From NCBI GenBank assembly GCA_016873735.1, contig VGWD01000001.1, positions 186,001 through 250,000 on the forward strand: 64,000 nucleotides of DNA, in the 5' to 3' direction. Made by a program: the position numbers and the translations under genes. Source of the DNA: Ignavibacteria bacterium. Lineage in GTDB: Bacteria > Bacteroidota > Ignavibacteria > Kapaibacteriales > UBA961. The stretch's first letter is position 1. The number at the start of each line of letters is the position of its first letter. This document shows positions 1-10,212 of the stretch, one piece after another. The notes under the pieces were generated by a model, which saw nothing but the letters and a program-made list of their open reading frames with translations, was not told the DNA's origin and made no database searches.

Positions 1-1
1 G

Positions 2-238
2 GCACATGATCAATTTCTGAAATATGCATCCGAGGATGTCATTCCGGAACCGGGTGATTTGATGTTCTTTCGATATGCAGACAAAGGAAATATAGCCCAT
101 GTCGGCATCTATGCCGGTGATGATTATATCATTCATGCCTCAGAAAAGAAAGGCGTTGTTCTCACCACTCTCGAATACATGCGCAAACATATAGTTGGTT
201 ATGGACGCATGCCCATTCAAGAATTCTCCTCAAAGTAA
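2..238 (+). CDS. NlpC/P60-family cell-wall hydrolase, C-terminal fragment (truncated by window edge)
   Basis: Frame 2 translates to AHDQFLKYASEDVIPEPGDLMFFRYADKGNIAHVGIYAGDDYIIHASEKKGVV...SSK*; PGDLMFF and HVGIYAGDDYIIHA are typical of NlpC/P60 domains. It starts before the window. Confidence 0.8.
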   Translation, partial: AHDQFLKYASEDVIPEPGDLMFFRYADKGNIAHVGIYAGDDYIIHASEKKGVVLTTLEYMRKHIVGYGRMPIQEFSSK

Positions 239-1461
239 GCAATCGAACAGAAGCTGACCGCAGATGCTGTATCGGGTTGATCCCACCATTGATATGAAAG
301 CAATTCTGCTTGCTGAACATTGTTCATGCTTTGAAGCAACATGTAATTTGGTGAACAACCGCAAATTCTGGAATGATCCGCTGAATTGGCTATGCGAGCA
401 AAGAATGCCTTTGCATCAATATCACATAATGCCTTCGTCACGGCTTCATCATGAATCGTGACATCAGTCTTCAATGACTGTGCTTGATCTGCATCACCGA
501 ATTTTCTGCCTATATGAGATAAATCACCACTAGATACAAACAATACTCGCTTATTGATTGTTGCGCAGTATTCTTTTATGATGCGAATGATTTCATCGAT
601 GCCATCATCATTCGGATGCTCTGCAAAAGAAAATCTATCTTGCATGCCATTGACCAATATTGGCAATAAAGAAAATGATGATGATCCATAAGCATATTGC
701 AAAAGCAATAGAACGAGTTCAATGGAATGATCATATCTGTGTTGTGAGTCATCTTTGGTAAGTGGCAATGCCGCTTGATCAAAAACATGTTTGACAAATG
801 CTTTGTCGGTATTGGTGATTCCAAGTGGCGTGACAAAATCTTTTTCGGTGAAGATAAAGCGTCCTTCCCCACCATAATGAGATGTTGCGAACAGCACTAC
901 CAGTTCAGGTGCCTCACTTGCTTCCAAAGCTCTCAGTACTGATGCATATACTTGCTTGCCTTCGGCCATTTCAACATGCGGTATAATGATTCCGGATAAT
1001 TGAGATGCAGTTCTGACAGGCATGGATTCTTTGTATTCATTAAGCAATGAGATAATTGCATCGGTTTGTTCGGGATATACTGTTCCCAAACAAAATGGAT
1101 CCCGGGTGGTCGATTCTCTAAATGCTTGATCAATGACTGATTTTGTGTCGTGAAACACTTCGTCAAACAAAAAACATCGATCACTCATTTGTGATATAAC
1201 ATCAAGAATGGCCTCAGCATCAACCTGCCCTTCATAAGCAATGTCGGCAATCTCCTCGCAAGTGACGCTCTCATCTTTTTGCAGGCAATCGAGTAATTTA
1301 ATTGCATGCAAAGCTAGAATCATGGGAGCACGAGAATAACGCAATGGATCATACATCAGAATATATTCATCTTCTCCATGAACATGTTTCATGAGTCCAA
1401 TGTCTGATCTGATCTTGGGTAATGCTGAATAAATGGTATACTTCATGAAATCCCCTCTCAC
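217..1461 (-). CDS. AmmeMemoRadiSam system protein B / MEMO1-like protein with an N-terminal extension
   Basis: Memo-like signatures (IIIPHVEMAEGKQVYASVLRAL, VVLFATSHYG, HRYDHSIELVLLLLQYAYG, LFVSSGDLSHIG). The start may be the internal Met at 1446 (MKYTIYSALP). Confidence 0.75.
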   Translation of the reverse strand: MRGDFMKYTIYSALPKIRSDIGLMKHVHGEDEYILMYDPLRYSRAPMILALHAIKLLDCLQKDESVTCEEIADIAYEGQVDAEAILDVISQMSDRCFLFDEVFHDTKSVIDQAFRESTTRDPFCLGTVYPEQTDAIISLLNEYKESMPVRTASQLSGIIIPHVEMAEGKQVYASVLRALEASEAPELVVLFATSHYGGEGRFIFTEKDFVTPLGITNTDKAFVKHVFDQAALPLTKDDSQHRYDHSIELVLLLLQYAYGSSSFSLLPILVNGMQDRFSFAEHPNDDGIDEIIRIIKEYCATINKRVLFVSSGDLSHIGRKFGDADQAQSLKTDVTIHDEAVTKALCDIDAKAFFARIANSADHSRICGCSPNYMLLQSMNNVQQAELLSYQWWDQPDTASAVSFCSIAYFEENS

Positions 1462-2906
1462 GAAAATTGTGTCAAATGCTTTTTATAGTGCTTTGCTTCT
1501 TCAAGCCATTGATCCTTTTTTTGAAGCAATAAATTCTTCGCCTCTTCATGGTCATTCGGAATAATGCCTTCCAATATCGCCTCCTCGATCATATGCTTGA
1601 TATAACCGATTGCAGGCGATGGTTGCAATGCGCATAATTCCATGATCTCCTCTCCTCTGACCGGCGATTGAAATGCTCGTAAGTGATCCCTCTCACGAAC
1701 ATCAAGAATTTTTTGATATACTTTCTCGTAATTTCTTAAGTAGCGTTCTGCTTTTTTTGAATTCTTTGTTGTGATGTCTGCTTTGCATAAAAGAAACAAA
1801 TCATCCAAAGTATCTCCGGCATGAACGGCAAGGCGTCTGATGGCGGAGTCCGTGACGCCATCATCAACGAGCACCATTGGTCTTTGATGCAATCTGACAA
1901 GTGTTTCAACATAATTAATATGCTCAAGCGGTAATTTCATGCGTCTGAATATGCCGGATTGCCATCGGGCACCCAATTCTTCATGACCATGAAATGACCA
2001 ACCAATCCCCTCGATGAAACGCTTTGTTTTTGGTTTTGCGATATCATGCATCAATGTTGCAAAACGCAGCCATACATTGTCAGACATTTCACAGAGATTG
2101 TCAAGAACTTGCAATGTATGGAGAAAGACATCTTTATGTGCATAACCATGATCGCCGACTTGTATCAATTCAATGCCTGACAAGGAATCCAATTCTGGAA
2201 AAACATATCTCAATAATCCGGTTTCATGAAGAATGTTGAGACCGATGCTTGGCTTTTTTGTCTTCAACAAATTGATGAATTCATCGCTGATTCTTTCTTG
2301 AGAAATGATCGAAATGCGATCAGCCATCGTTTTCATTGCATTGATCGCTTCAGGGTCTACTTCGCATTCAAGTTTTGAAGCGAATCGAGCGGCACGCATC
2401 ATGCGTAATGGATCATCACTGAAAGTGATAACCGGATCGAGAGGCGTTCTCAATAATTTTTTTTCCAGATCGGATTGGCCATCATGCAGATCTATGATCG
2501 ATCCGAATGAATCAGCTTGCAATGATAGGGCAAGGCAATTCACCGTGAAATCTCTTCTATTGATGTCATCTTCAAAAGTACCTTCCGTCACAATGGGCTT
2601 GCGAGACTGTTCTTTATATTCTTCTTTTCTTGTCCCAACGAATTCCAAGAGATATTCACCCACGGGCACCAATGCCGTTCTGAATCGCTCATAGATAACG
2701 GCTTTTGAATGTTTGGATTCAGCCACAAGATGTGCGAATGCAATTGCATCACCAACAACGGTAAAGTCTATATCTTTGGAATCAATGCCGAGAATGCGAT
2801 CTCTAACATATCCACCAACAACATAGATTGAATAACCATTGCGGTCAGCCAGCTGTGCAAGATCATGAATGATTTCAGGAATATCTGTCAATACTCGTTG
2901 CTTCAT
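1458..2906 (-). CDS. CCA tRNA nucleotidyltransferase / poly(A) polymerase family with HD domain
   Basis: Nucleotidyltransferase motif VVGGYVRDRILGIDSKDIDFTVVGD, RRDFTVNCLA, DPLRMMRAARFASKL, HD motif LMHDIAKPKT. Confidence 0.92.
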   Translation of the reverse strand: MKQRVLTDIPEIIHDLAQLADRNGYSIYVVGGYVRDRILGIDSKDIDFTVVGDAIAFAHLVAESKHSKAVIYERFRTALVPVGEYLLEFVGTRKEEYKEQSRKPIVTEGTFEDDINRRDFTVNCLALSLQADSFGSIIDLHDGQSDLEKKLLRTPLDPVITFSDDPLRMMRAARFASKLECEVDPEAINAMKTMADRISIISQERISDEFINLLKTKKPSIGLNILHETGLLRYVFPELDSLSGIELIQVGDHGYAHKDVFLHTLQVLDNLCEMSDNVWLRFATLMHDIAKPKTKRFIEGIGWSFHGHEELGARWQSGIFRRMKLPLEHINYVETLVRLHQRPMVLVDDGVTDSAIRRLAVHAGDTLDDLFLLCKADITTKNSKKAERYLRNYEKVYQKILDVRERDHLRAFQSPVRGEEIMELCALQPSPAIGYIKHMIEEAILEGIIPNDHEEAKNLLLQKKDQWLEEAKHYKKHLTQFS

Positions 2907-2907
2907 T

Positions 2908-4128
2908 TCACCAAATCCAAGAAGATGCGGCAGAATATGCTTCTTTCGCGGCTTCGTCCAATGTGTGTGAACATGTAGTCAAGTGACCCATTTTCCGGCC
3001 TTTTCGACAATCTTTTTTTCCATACAAATGCACTGTGGTATGCGGATGCTTCAATGTATCAACCGGGCTGTCCGGAACACCCGGCCCTGTTCTGGTTCCC
3101 AATAAATTCACCATCACCGCTGCAGGAACTTTCATCTCGGGTGATCCGAGAGGAAGATTAAGTATCGCGCGAATGCAATTTTCGAATTGCGAAGTATGAC
3201 ATGCCTCTATGGTATAATGTCCGGAATTATGTGGACGGGGTGCAATCTCATTGAAGAGCACTTTCCCATCATTGGTAAGGAATAACTCTATGCCAAACAC
3301 TCCGATTCCATTGATTGCTTCCACACATGTTTGTGCCATGTCTCGGGCTAATCGGGCAATTTCTTCTTCCACTCTCGCAGGAGCAAGAACATATCTGCAA
3401 ATATGATGTTCTTGAATTGTTTCAACGCATGGATATACCGCTGTTTCTCCCCTTCTATTGCGAGCGACCATCACTGCCAATTCTTTTGAAAAATGCACGA
3501 ATGCTTCGCACATGACTTCACGTGGAGCTTCCTGATCTGTAAACCGATTCCATGCTGCTTGTATATCAGATGCTTGATTGATTGTAGCATTTCCATAACC
3601 ATCATAACCAAGCGTTCTTGTTTTCATGATGAATGGATAACCATATTGATTACCAAATGCAATTGCATCATCGATTGAATGGCAATCAGCAAATGGCGTG
3701 ATTGCTATTCCGGCTTGTTGCATGGTTTGCTTTTGGATGAACTTGTCCTGCACCAATGCAATTGTTTCCGGCAAAGGAAAGACGGCTCTTTTTTCTGCGA
3801 TGCGTGTGAGTATATTAGGATCTATGAATTCATTTTCCAATGTAATGATATCTGATGTCTCGATGAATGCTTCAAGTGCTTCTTCATCATTCCAACCGGT
3901 ATCCCATGATTGTGATGTCATCAAACCCGCCGGTGAATCTTCGCCATGCTCAATGATTGCTGTTCGCATACCCATCTTGAACACATCTTGGGAGAGCATT
4001 TTGGCCAATTGCCCTCCTCCCAAGATTCCTATGGTTTGAGGACGCGGTTCATATGTTGCATAGATTGAAGGTAACATGTCTTTCATCCGGATTGGAATTG
4101 CAAAGATACGGATTTGAACAAACAACAA
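2908..4128 (-). CDS. purK: N5-carboxyaminoimidazole ribonucleotide synthase (PurK)
   Basis: ATP-grasp protein: IGILGGGQLAKML, GYPFIMKTRTLGYDGYGN, FNEIAPRPHNSGHYTIEAC. The start may be downstream of 4128. Confidence 0.93.
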   Translation of the reverse strand: MLFVQIRIFAIPIRMKDMLPSIYATYEPRPQTIGILGGGQLAKMLSQDVFKMGMRTAIIEHGEDSPAGLMTSQSWDTGWNDEEALEAFIETSDIITLENEFIDPNILTRIAEKRAVFPLPETIALVQDKFIQKQTMQQAGIAITPFADCHSIDDAIAFGNQYGYPFIMKTRTLGYDGYGNATINQASDIQAAWNRFTDQEAPREVMCEAFVHFSKELAVMVARNRRGETAVYPCVETIQEHHICRYVLAPARVEEEIARLARDMAQTCVEAINGIGVFGIELFLTNDGKVLFNEIAPRPHNSGHYTIEACHTSQFENCIRAILNLPLGSPEMKVPAAVMVNLLGTRTGPGVPDSPVDTLKHPHTTVHLYGKKDCRKGRKMGHLTTCSHTLDEAAKEAYSAASSWIW

Positions 4129-4181
4129 TCCGCCGCGAATTCAGCAACTCGCGACGGATATGTATTCTATGAGACTATGTA

Positions 4182-7100
4182 TCAGCGATTGATGGTAAAG
4201 GGCTTTACTTCCGTGAATGGGCCTGCCATGATTCTACAGAAATAATTGCCATTTGGCAATGCATCACTTGGAATAGCAAGGCGATATTCGCCCGGTTCCA
4301 ATATTTCATCAACTGCCAATGAGACGCGCTCACCAAGAGAGTTATAGATTTCAACTGTGGTGGCTACTTTGAATCCGATGCTATAGTCAATGGAAATATT
4401 GCCTGATTGCAATGGATTCGGTGAAACTCCTTTCAATGAGAATGCACTACTTCCAAATGAAATGAGTCGACCATTGATGAAACATGCATCCAATGAAACT
4501 GTTCCGGGCTTTGTTTTAATTGGTGTACAAAGAGAACGATCTCTGGTTGTAGCATCAGTGATGTCAATCATATATGTTGCTGAATCACTCATCAATATCT
4601 TGAAATCACCATTGATGAAATCACCATTGGTTGGATTGGTTGTTCCACTTGCAGTGATTGCAAGACCATCCTTTCCTTCAGTTGCGGTTATTGTCCAATT
4701 TGGAAGACCCGGCCCCGCCTTGATTGAACCTGTTTCATAAGCCATCATGTCTGAATCATAGTGAAGCTTCATGTCGATGGAGCGCACTTGAGTTACAGGC
4801 CATTTTGATTGATCCTGTATGCTGCCTTTCACGGAAATAGTCTTGACTGTTCCGGCTTTTACTTTATTCATCGCACTTGGTGATACTTCAAGCAAAATCT
4901 CAACAGAGATTCCGACGCCTATTAATTCAATAAAATCAGTACGGATATTACCTTGAGCATCTTTGAGATTTGTTGGAGTGATAAGTACGTCTGCCTTATA
5001 TGGTCTTGCTGCATCCGGTGAGAATGTCACGCCAACGATGTAAGAACCACCGGGCTTAATGGTGATCGGATATGTTTGTGGATCCAAAGTGAATGAACCC
5101 GCATCTGCACCGATCATCTGCATGTCACCAATGATCAAATCATCAGTTCCCGGATTTGTGATGGTGGATGTCAATCGCTTGTCATCGCAGAAAATCACAT
5201 TTCCATAATCTATAGGGGTAACTTTCATATCCGGATAACGGGTTTCTATGCCTGTTCCGATTACATCTACATTCGCGATGATTCTCGGATCTTCAATTGT
5301 TCTTGTTCCCGGGGTAGCATCATTGTTGATGTCAACAGCGGTTATTCTTTGACCAATATCAGTTGGTTTGAATTTTACGGGGATTTGCAATTCTCCACTA
5401 ATAGGGATAGAAACATTTGATGGCAATGTTGCGGGAGAATCCCATTCAAAATCGGAGGCATTTGGTCCGCTTGCACTAAAGTCCATGGACTCAATAAACA
5501 ATGGAGCACTTGTGCTTGTATTCTTGATAATCACTACGCCATTGTTTGCAGAATAACTTCCAACCAAAACCGGGTTTTGGAATATATATCCTGTTGCTTG
5601 AATTTTAGGTAGAAAACCATATCCTTTTAGTGTTCCTGTTGCAGAACCTGCATTATTTGCACTCGCCGTGATGGTTGTCGTATGATCAAATTCACTTGTG
5701 GGTTCATATTCAATCTGAATTGTGACTTTATCACCATTATTTCTCAAAATGAATGGTGCCGCATCACTTACAGGAGGATTGACATTGATGATTCTGAAAT
5801 TAGGATTTGCCGGTGTTGCAAGTTCTACTTTCGCGACATTCGCAGGAGCAGATCCTGAATTCGTCACATAGACTTCCTTCACCAATACTGTTCCCTGACG
5901 ACGTTTGCCCCAGTCTTGATCGGTAATGATCAATCCGGGTTGAATTCCAGTACCATACCATGTTGAATTTGGAGAACAGTCATCACCATAAGAATCTGAC
6001 TCGAATACGGCGATGATCGTATCTGATTTCTCTTGTGTCGGGTTGAAACAGATTGAATTGAAAAATACATTCGCCTTCGGTGCGATCTTGAATGGGAATG
6101 CAGGATTTGAAGGTGATGAAACGGTGAATGGCAGGCTTACGCCTTTGATGCCTGTAATTGTAAGTGTATCTGTACCTGTATTCGAAATTCTCAAACCAAC
6201 AGATGCATTGTCATCCTTGCATACTTTTTGATTTATTGGCACTCTGCCTGCATTCCATTGAGGTTCAACAGCAATGCAAGGGCGAACGCCTTGTCCTTTC
6301 AAAGGCCATTTGAATTCAGCACATTCGGTTTTTGCAAGTAATGAATCGATATCGAATGTTTTTTCATCCGGCATTTCTCTGATTGGCGTATAAGTTATCT
6401 TCACATCACGACTTTCACCGGCTTTCAAAGGCGTGGTATCAGCGCTTATGAGTGTAAACTCTTTGCCGAATCTTGTTTTGATTTCTTTAAGCTTTATTTC
6501 ATTCGTGCTTTCATTCTTGAGTTGAACCGTCATTTCTTTGGTTGTGCCCAAACGGACACGGCCAAACTCTACTGGATCAGGGTTCAAAGCGAGTTTATCG
6601 ACTGTATAGCGAACGCTGTCGATCGTATAATTTCCTGCACGATCCATCACGACGAAAATCGCGAATGCATCTTTGGTTTTATCCAATACCTTGAACTTGA
6701 ATTGAAACTCTTTCACTTTTGGATCAACCACGATTCGATCTGCAGTGATGAATACCAAAGCATAATTCGTTGAAACAGAGTCTATCATTTCAATCGAGGA
6801 AATACCTTGATCAATTTGTGCTGTGTCCGGTGGTGGCCCAAAAGAGCGCACCTCAGTTGCAGTATATGTGAAATCTCCACAGTCCTCTTCAAATGTGAGA
6901 ACAGGAGGCAAGGTATCAATTTCATCCAATTTTCTGATGGCCATCGCTGCCGGCCAACCATAGGAGTCGAAAGAGCTGAATCCATAAATATAGCCGCCAA
7001 ATCTTGTCTGGCTTGTCACTCTATGTGGACCCGGCATAACATTTACATTCTGCCAATAAAGGTTGGTTCCCGGTATGCGATTCGACAAAAATGTAGGTTG

Positions 7101-8447
7101 TCGAATCCAAATAGGCTTGCCATCCAATATTACTGACTTGAGTTTTTTCTGTTCTGCATCGGTTGAATCTCCCTCTGCAACAACATTAAACCAATTGGTG
7201 CTAAATGCGCTGTTTGCAGGGGATTGAAAAACCGTTGCTTGAATATATTGCTCTTGTGGTGTGACGATGATCATGAATGGATCGAATATATTACCCATAT
7301 CCCAATTGGCGGAATATGAATACTGCATGACCAAAATCGGTTTGTCTGCTTCCCAAACTGAAGTGCCTCGAAATCCTTCAACCAATCCACGACCTACATA
7401 CTGATCGAAATCCTCGAAAAATTCACCGGCATTGAGAATACCTTCTCTTTGCCCAAGAAGGTCGCCACTGACTTTGTCATAGTATTTCATTTTCCAGCGT
7501 GTCTGATTCTGCGATGCAATGATTCTGAAAAAATCGCCTTTATTGTCACGCTTATATTCAACGGTTGCATAACGCTTGCCCCATGCTTGCACTGGCGGGA
7601 GCATTTCCACTATATGGTCTCGGCCATTTACATTTGTTGCAGGTATCATCACACGTTCTACATATGAAACCAGACCAATTGGTTTATTGGATGTAATTTT
7701 TGAACCCGACATGTCGAATACACCACGTGTGGATGCTTCGCCTTTCACATTGAAGATTTGCCCTTTCATCAATGTTTCTTTGATGGTCTTTCCAAGGCGA
7801 TTTCCTTTTACTGTTTTTGCACCTGCATTAGATGCTCCCCTGCCTCGCAGAAGAATGGAAATTTCAGTGTCATCCTCAGAGGCAATCACGGTGAAGCCTG
7901 TAGCCCATCTGCGAGCTTCATTGAAGTCATAATAACTGAGATGAATATACTCGGTTCCCCAAACACTTGTGGGTAATGCAAGAAATCCCTCGGAAGTCAC
8001 CGGCTTTGCATTCAATACATAAACGGAAATTGGAGCATCCGCAAACACATGCACACCAATATCATCAGGCACTTCGCTGGATGTTACTTCCCATGCAGTG
8101 GAAACGGAACCGTCTCTTGTGCTAAATGTAACAACTTCGAGAGCACGCAATGCTTTTTTACGGCTAAACCCTTGGCCAGGTACTTCCAATGTAACAACGG
8201 TATTTGTGGAACCTGTCACATATATTTCAATGGCATTCAACGGTGCCTGAGCATTGTCATTCATTGGGATGGAAAACCAAAAGTCTTTCCCTTGAGCTGA
8301 ATTATTCAAGACAGCTTCTGGAGCAGGAAATTTCTTCGCCACTTCCGGAAAATTTTGTCTGTGTGATTGTGCTTGCAATCCAATTACATTCATTGCAATG
8401 GCAAGCAAACAGACGACAATTCGTACACTACTGTTCATTCTCATCAC
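4182..8447 (-). CDS. Large secreted protein: IgGFc-binding-like N-terminal region, choice-of-anchor (ASH/HYDIN-like) repeats, T9SS type A C-terminal domain
   Basis: Signal peptide; GKDFWFSIPMND... IgGFc_binding-like region; repeated 'DFGxVxxGxxxxxxVxxxNxG' modules (VEFGRVRLGTTKEMTVQLKNES; DYGNVIFCDDKRLTSTITNPGTDDL); C-terminus SPNPLQSGNISIDYSI...YFCRIMAGPFTEVKPFTINR. Confidence 0.8.
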   Translation of the reverse strand: MMRMNSSVRIVVCLLAIAMNVIGLQAQSHRQNFPEVAKKFPAPEAVLNNSAQGKDFWFSIPMNDNAQAPLNAIEIYVTGSTNTVVTLEVPGQGFSRKKALRALEVVTFSTRDGSVSTAWEVTSSEVPDDIGVHVFADAPISVYVLNAKPVTSEGFLALPTSVWGTEYIHLSYYDFNEARRWATGFTVIASEDDTEISILLRGRGASNAGAKTVKGNRLGKTIKETLMKGQIFNVKGEASTRGVFDMSGSKITSNKPIGLVSYVERVMIPATNVNGRDHIVEMLPPVQAWGKRYATVEYKRDNKGDFFRIIASQNQTRWKMKYYDKVSGDLLGQREGILNAGEFFEDFDQYVGRGLVEGFRGTSVWEADKPILVMQYSYSANWDMGNIFDPFMIIVTPQEQYIQATVFQSPANSAFSTNWFNVVAEGDSTDAEQKKLKSVILDGKPIWIRQPTFLSNRIPGTNLYWQNVNVMPGPHRVTSQTRFGGYIYGFSSFDSYGWPAAMAIRKLDEIDTLPPVLTFEEDCGDFTYTATEVRSFGPPPDTAQIDQGISSIEMIDSVSTNYALVFITADRIVVDPKVKEFQFKFKVLDKTKDAFAIFVVMDRAGNYTIDSVRYTVDKLALNPDPVEFGRVRLGTTKEMTVQLKNESTNEIKLKEIKTRFGKEFTLISADTTPLKAGESRDVKITYTPIREMPDEKTFDIDSLLAKTECAEFKWPLKGQGVRPCIAVEPQWNAGRVPINQKVCKDDNASVGLRISNTGTDTLTITGIKGVSLPFTVSSPSNPAFPFKIAPKANVFFNSICFNPTQEKSDTIIAVFESDSYGDDCSPNSTWYGTGIQPGLIITDQDWGKRRQGTVLVKEVYVTNSGSAPANVAKVELATPANPNFRIINVNPPVSDAAPFILRNNGDKVTIQIEYEPTSEFDHTTTITASANNAGSATGTLKGYGFLPKIQATGYIFQNPVLVGSYSANNGVVIIKNTSTSAPLFIESMDFSASGPNASDFEWDSPATLPSNVSIPISGELQIPVKFKPTDIGQRITAVDINNDATPGTRTIEDPRIIANVDVIGTGIETRYPDMKVTPIDYGNVIFCDDKRLTSTITNPGTDDLIIGDMQMIGADAGSFTLDPQTYPITIKPGGSYIVGVTFSPDAARPYKADVLITPTNLKDAQGNIRTDFIELIGVGISVEILLEVSPSAMNKVKAGTVKTISVKGSIQDQSKWPVTQVRSIDMKLHYDSDMMAYETGSIKAGPGLPNWTITATEGKDGLAITASGTTNPTNGDFINGDFKILMSDSATYMIDITDATTRDRSLCTPIKTKPGTVSLDACFINGRLISFGSSAFSLKGVSPNPLQSGNISIDYSIGFKVATTVEIYNSLGERVSLAVDEILEPGEYRLAIPSDALPNGNYFCRIMAGPFTEVKPFTINR

Positions 8448-8557
8448 GCTCCGTGATTATATAGAGTAAAATTGATCGATTTCATCATGTAAAATACCTC
8501 AAAATCCGCATTAAGCCAATTATCAATCAGGAATGTGGATATCTCAATACATTAATG

Positions 8558-9418
8558 CTATTTGGAGGACCATGTCATATTGTCTATCAGCCTTGTCTTG
8601 CCCAAGAAGCCCGCGATAAGAAGAACGATTTGATCGGTCTCTGAGAACTCATCGGGCATTTCAAGAGTATCACCCAAGGCGGCATTGCAATATTGTATCT
8701 CAAATTCAGGGCAACCAGCAAGGATGTCCTTCATCGACTCTTCTATGCTGATTCTTCTACGATTTCCATCCCGAATAAGCGATAGACCTGTCTGCAGTGC
8801 CGATTGTAACACCAAAGCCGATTTTTTTTCTTTGGGGCTTAGATATACATTACGAGAACTCATGGCCAGACCGGACGATTCACGCAAAGTTGGAATCACC
8901 TGTATATCTATCCCCATATTCAAATCCTTCACCATCTGCTTTATCACCAAAGTTTGCTGATAGTCTTTTTGTCCAAAATAGGCCGCATCCGGCTTCGTGG
9001 CGGCAAACAACTTTGCAACGACTGTTGCAACACCCTCAAAATGCCCCGGTCGATACAATCCTTCGAATGATTTGCTTATGTTGCCGATTGAAATGGTGGT
9101 TTGAAATTCAGGGGGATACATTTCATAAATCGATGGTATGAACACATACTTGCCACCGGCTGCCAAAATGATAGCGATGTCTCGTTCGGTGTCTCGCGGA
9201 TAGCGCTCAAAGTCTTCCTTTGGACCAAATTGCAGGGGATTGATAAATATGGTCGTGATCACGATGTCATGATGTTTGACTGCCTCCCGAATGAGCGAGG
9301 CATGCCCTTCATGCAAATACCCCATTGTTGGAACGCAAGCAATGCTTTTACCTTCTTTGCGAAGAGCATTGGAAATGGACTGCATGTCTGAAATTGATTG
9401 GATTACATTAAGGGACAT
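8558..9418 (-). CDS. panC: Pantothenate synthetase (pantoate-beta-alanine ligase)
   Basis: VPTMGYLHEGHASLIREA, FINPLQFGPKEDFERYPR, AYFGQKDYQQTLVI, SSRNVYLSP. Confidence 0.96.
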   Translation of the reverse strand: MSLNVIQSISDMQSISNALRKEGKSIACVPTMGYLHEGHASLIREAVKHHDIVITTIFINPLQFGPKEDFERYPRDTERDIAIILAAGGKYVFIPSIYEMYPPEFQTTISIGNISKSFEGLYRPGHFEGVATVVAKLFAATKPDAAYFGQKDYQQTLVIKQMVKDLNMGIDIQVIPTLRESSGLAMSSRNVYLSPKEKKSALVLQSALQTGLSLIRDGNRRRISIEESMKDILAGCPEFEIQYCNAALGDTLEMPDEFSETDQIVLLIAGFLGKTRLIDNMTWSSK

Positions 9419-9421
9419 ATC

Positions 9422-10210
9422 ATGATTAACATTTCAATGATGGGATTCTTGTTATTTGCGGGGTTATTTGCCTTCACTGATAGCCATGGACAAAAACCAC
9501 ACAAATATACCACCAAAAACAAGTCAGAGAGTGGTCTCTTTGATAGTCTCATGAAACAGTGCTTCAAAAACAATACTCTGCGCTGCGACTCATGCGATAC
9601 AATTTTGCTGAGGAGATATCTGAAAGAATCATCGATATATGCAGGGAATGGTACACGCAATCAACAAGCAAGACTTTGCACTTTGATAAATGTGTATCAT
9701 GCTTGGTTGATCCTTACTCTTTGCACATCCAATGGCTTACAAAGAATCACGAATGATACGATGCTTTTGAACAATGATACATTGATGATTGACAAATCGA
9801 AGTATACACTTGAAACCTTAAGAACAAGCATACTTGAAATGGCTCAAAAAGAGCAATTGTTGATATGGTGTTCTTTATGGAATGGCACTGTTTCCGGGGC
9901 TTCGCATCCAAAGAAGGAATTTCTTCCTAAAACGTTTTCATCCACAATCAAAGCAAAAGCAAAAGCATATTTCAAATCTTCACATGATGAATACTCTTTG
10001 GATAGATCTAAAGGGATAATAAGTTTATCGGAATCATTATTGCGGGAATTGTCCCTTATCAAAGGGGGTACTATGCGAGATGCGCTCTATATCTTGGAAG
10101 TGATTCTACCTTTCATTCCGGAATCTGATGCAGCTTATTGCCTCGTGAATAAACACATGCTTCGTGTCAGAAGCATCGTGGTGTCAGACAGAATACCAAT
10201 CGCTCAATGA
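9422..10210 (+). CDS. Secreted DUF547-like protein
   Basis: Signal peptide MINISMMGFLLFAGLFAF; DUF547-like pattern TLINVYHAWLILTL...KSKYTLETLRTSIL. The track ORF starts at 9398, but the Met at 9422 precedes the signal peptide. Confidence 0.5.
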   Translation: MINISMMGFLLFAGLFAFTDSHGQKPHKYTTKNKSESGLFDSLMKQCFKNNTLRCDSCDTILLRRYLKESSIYAGNGTRNQQARLCTLINVYHAWLILTLCTSNGLQRITNDTMLLNNDTLMIDKSKYTLETLRTSILEMAQKEQLLIWCSLWNGTVSGASHPKKEFLPKTFSSTIKAKAKAYFKSSHDEYSLDRSKGIISLSESLLRELSLIKGGTMRDALYILEVILPFIPESDAAYCLVNKHMLRVRSIVVSDRIPIAQ

Positions 10211-10212
10211 TT

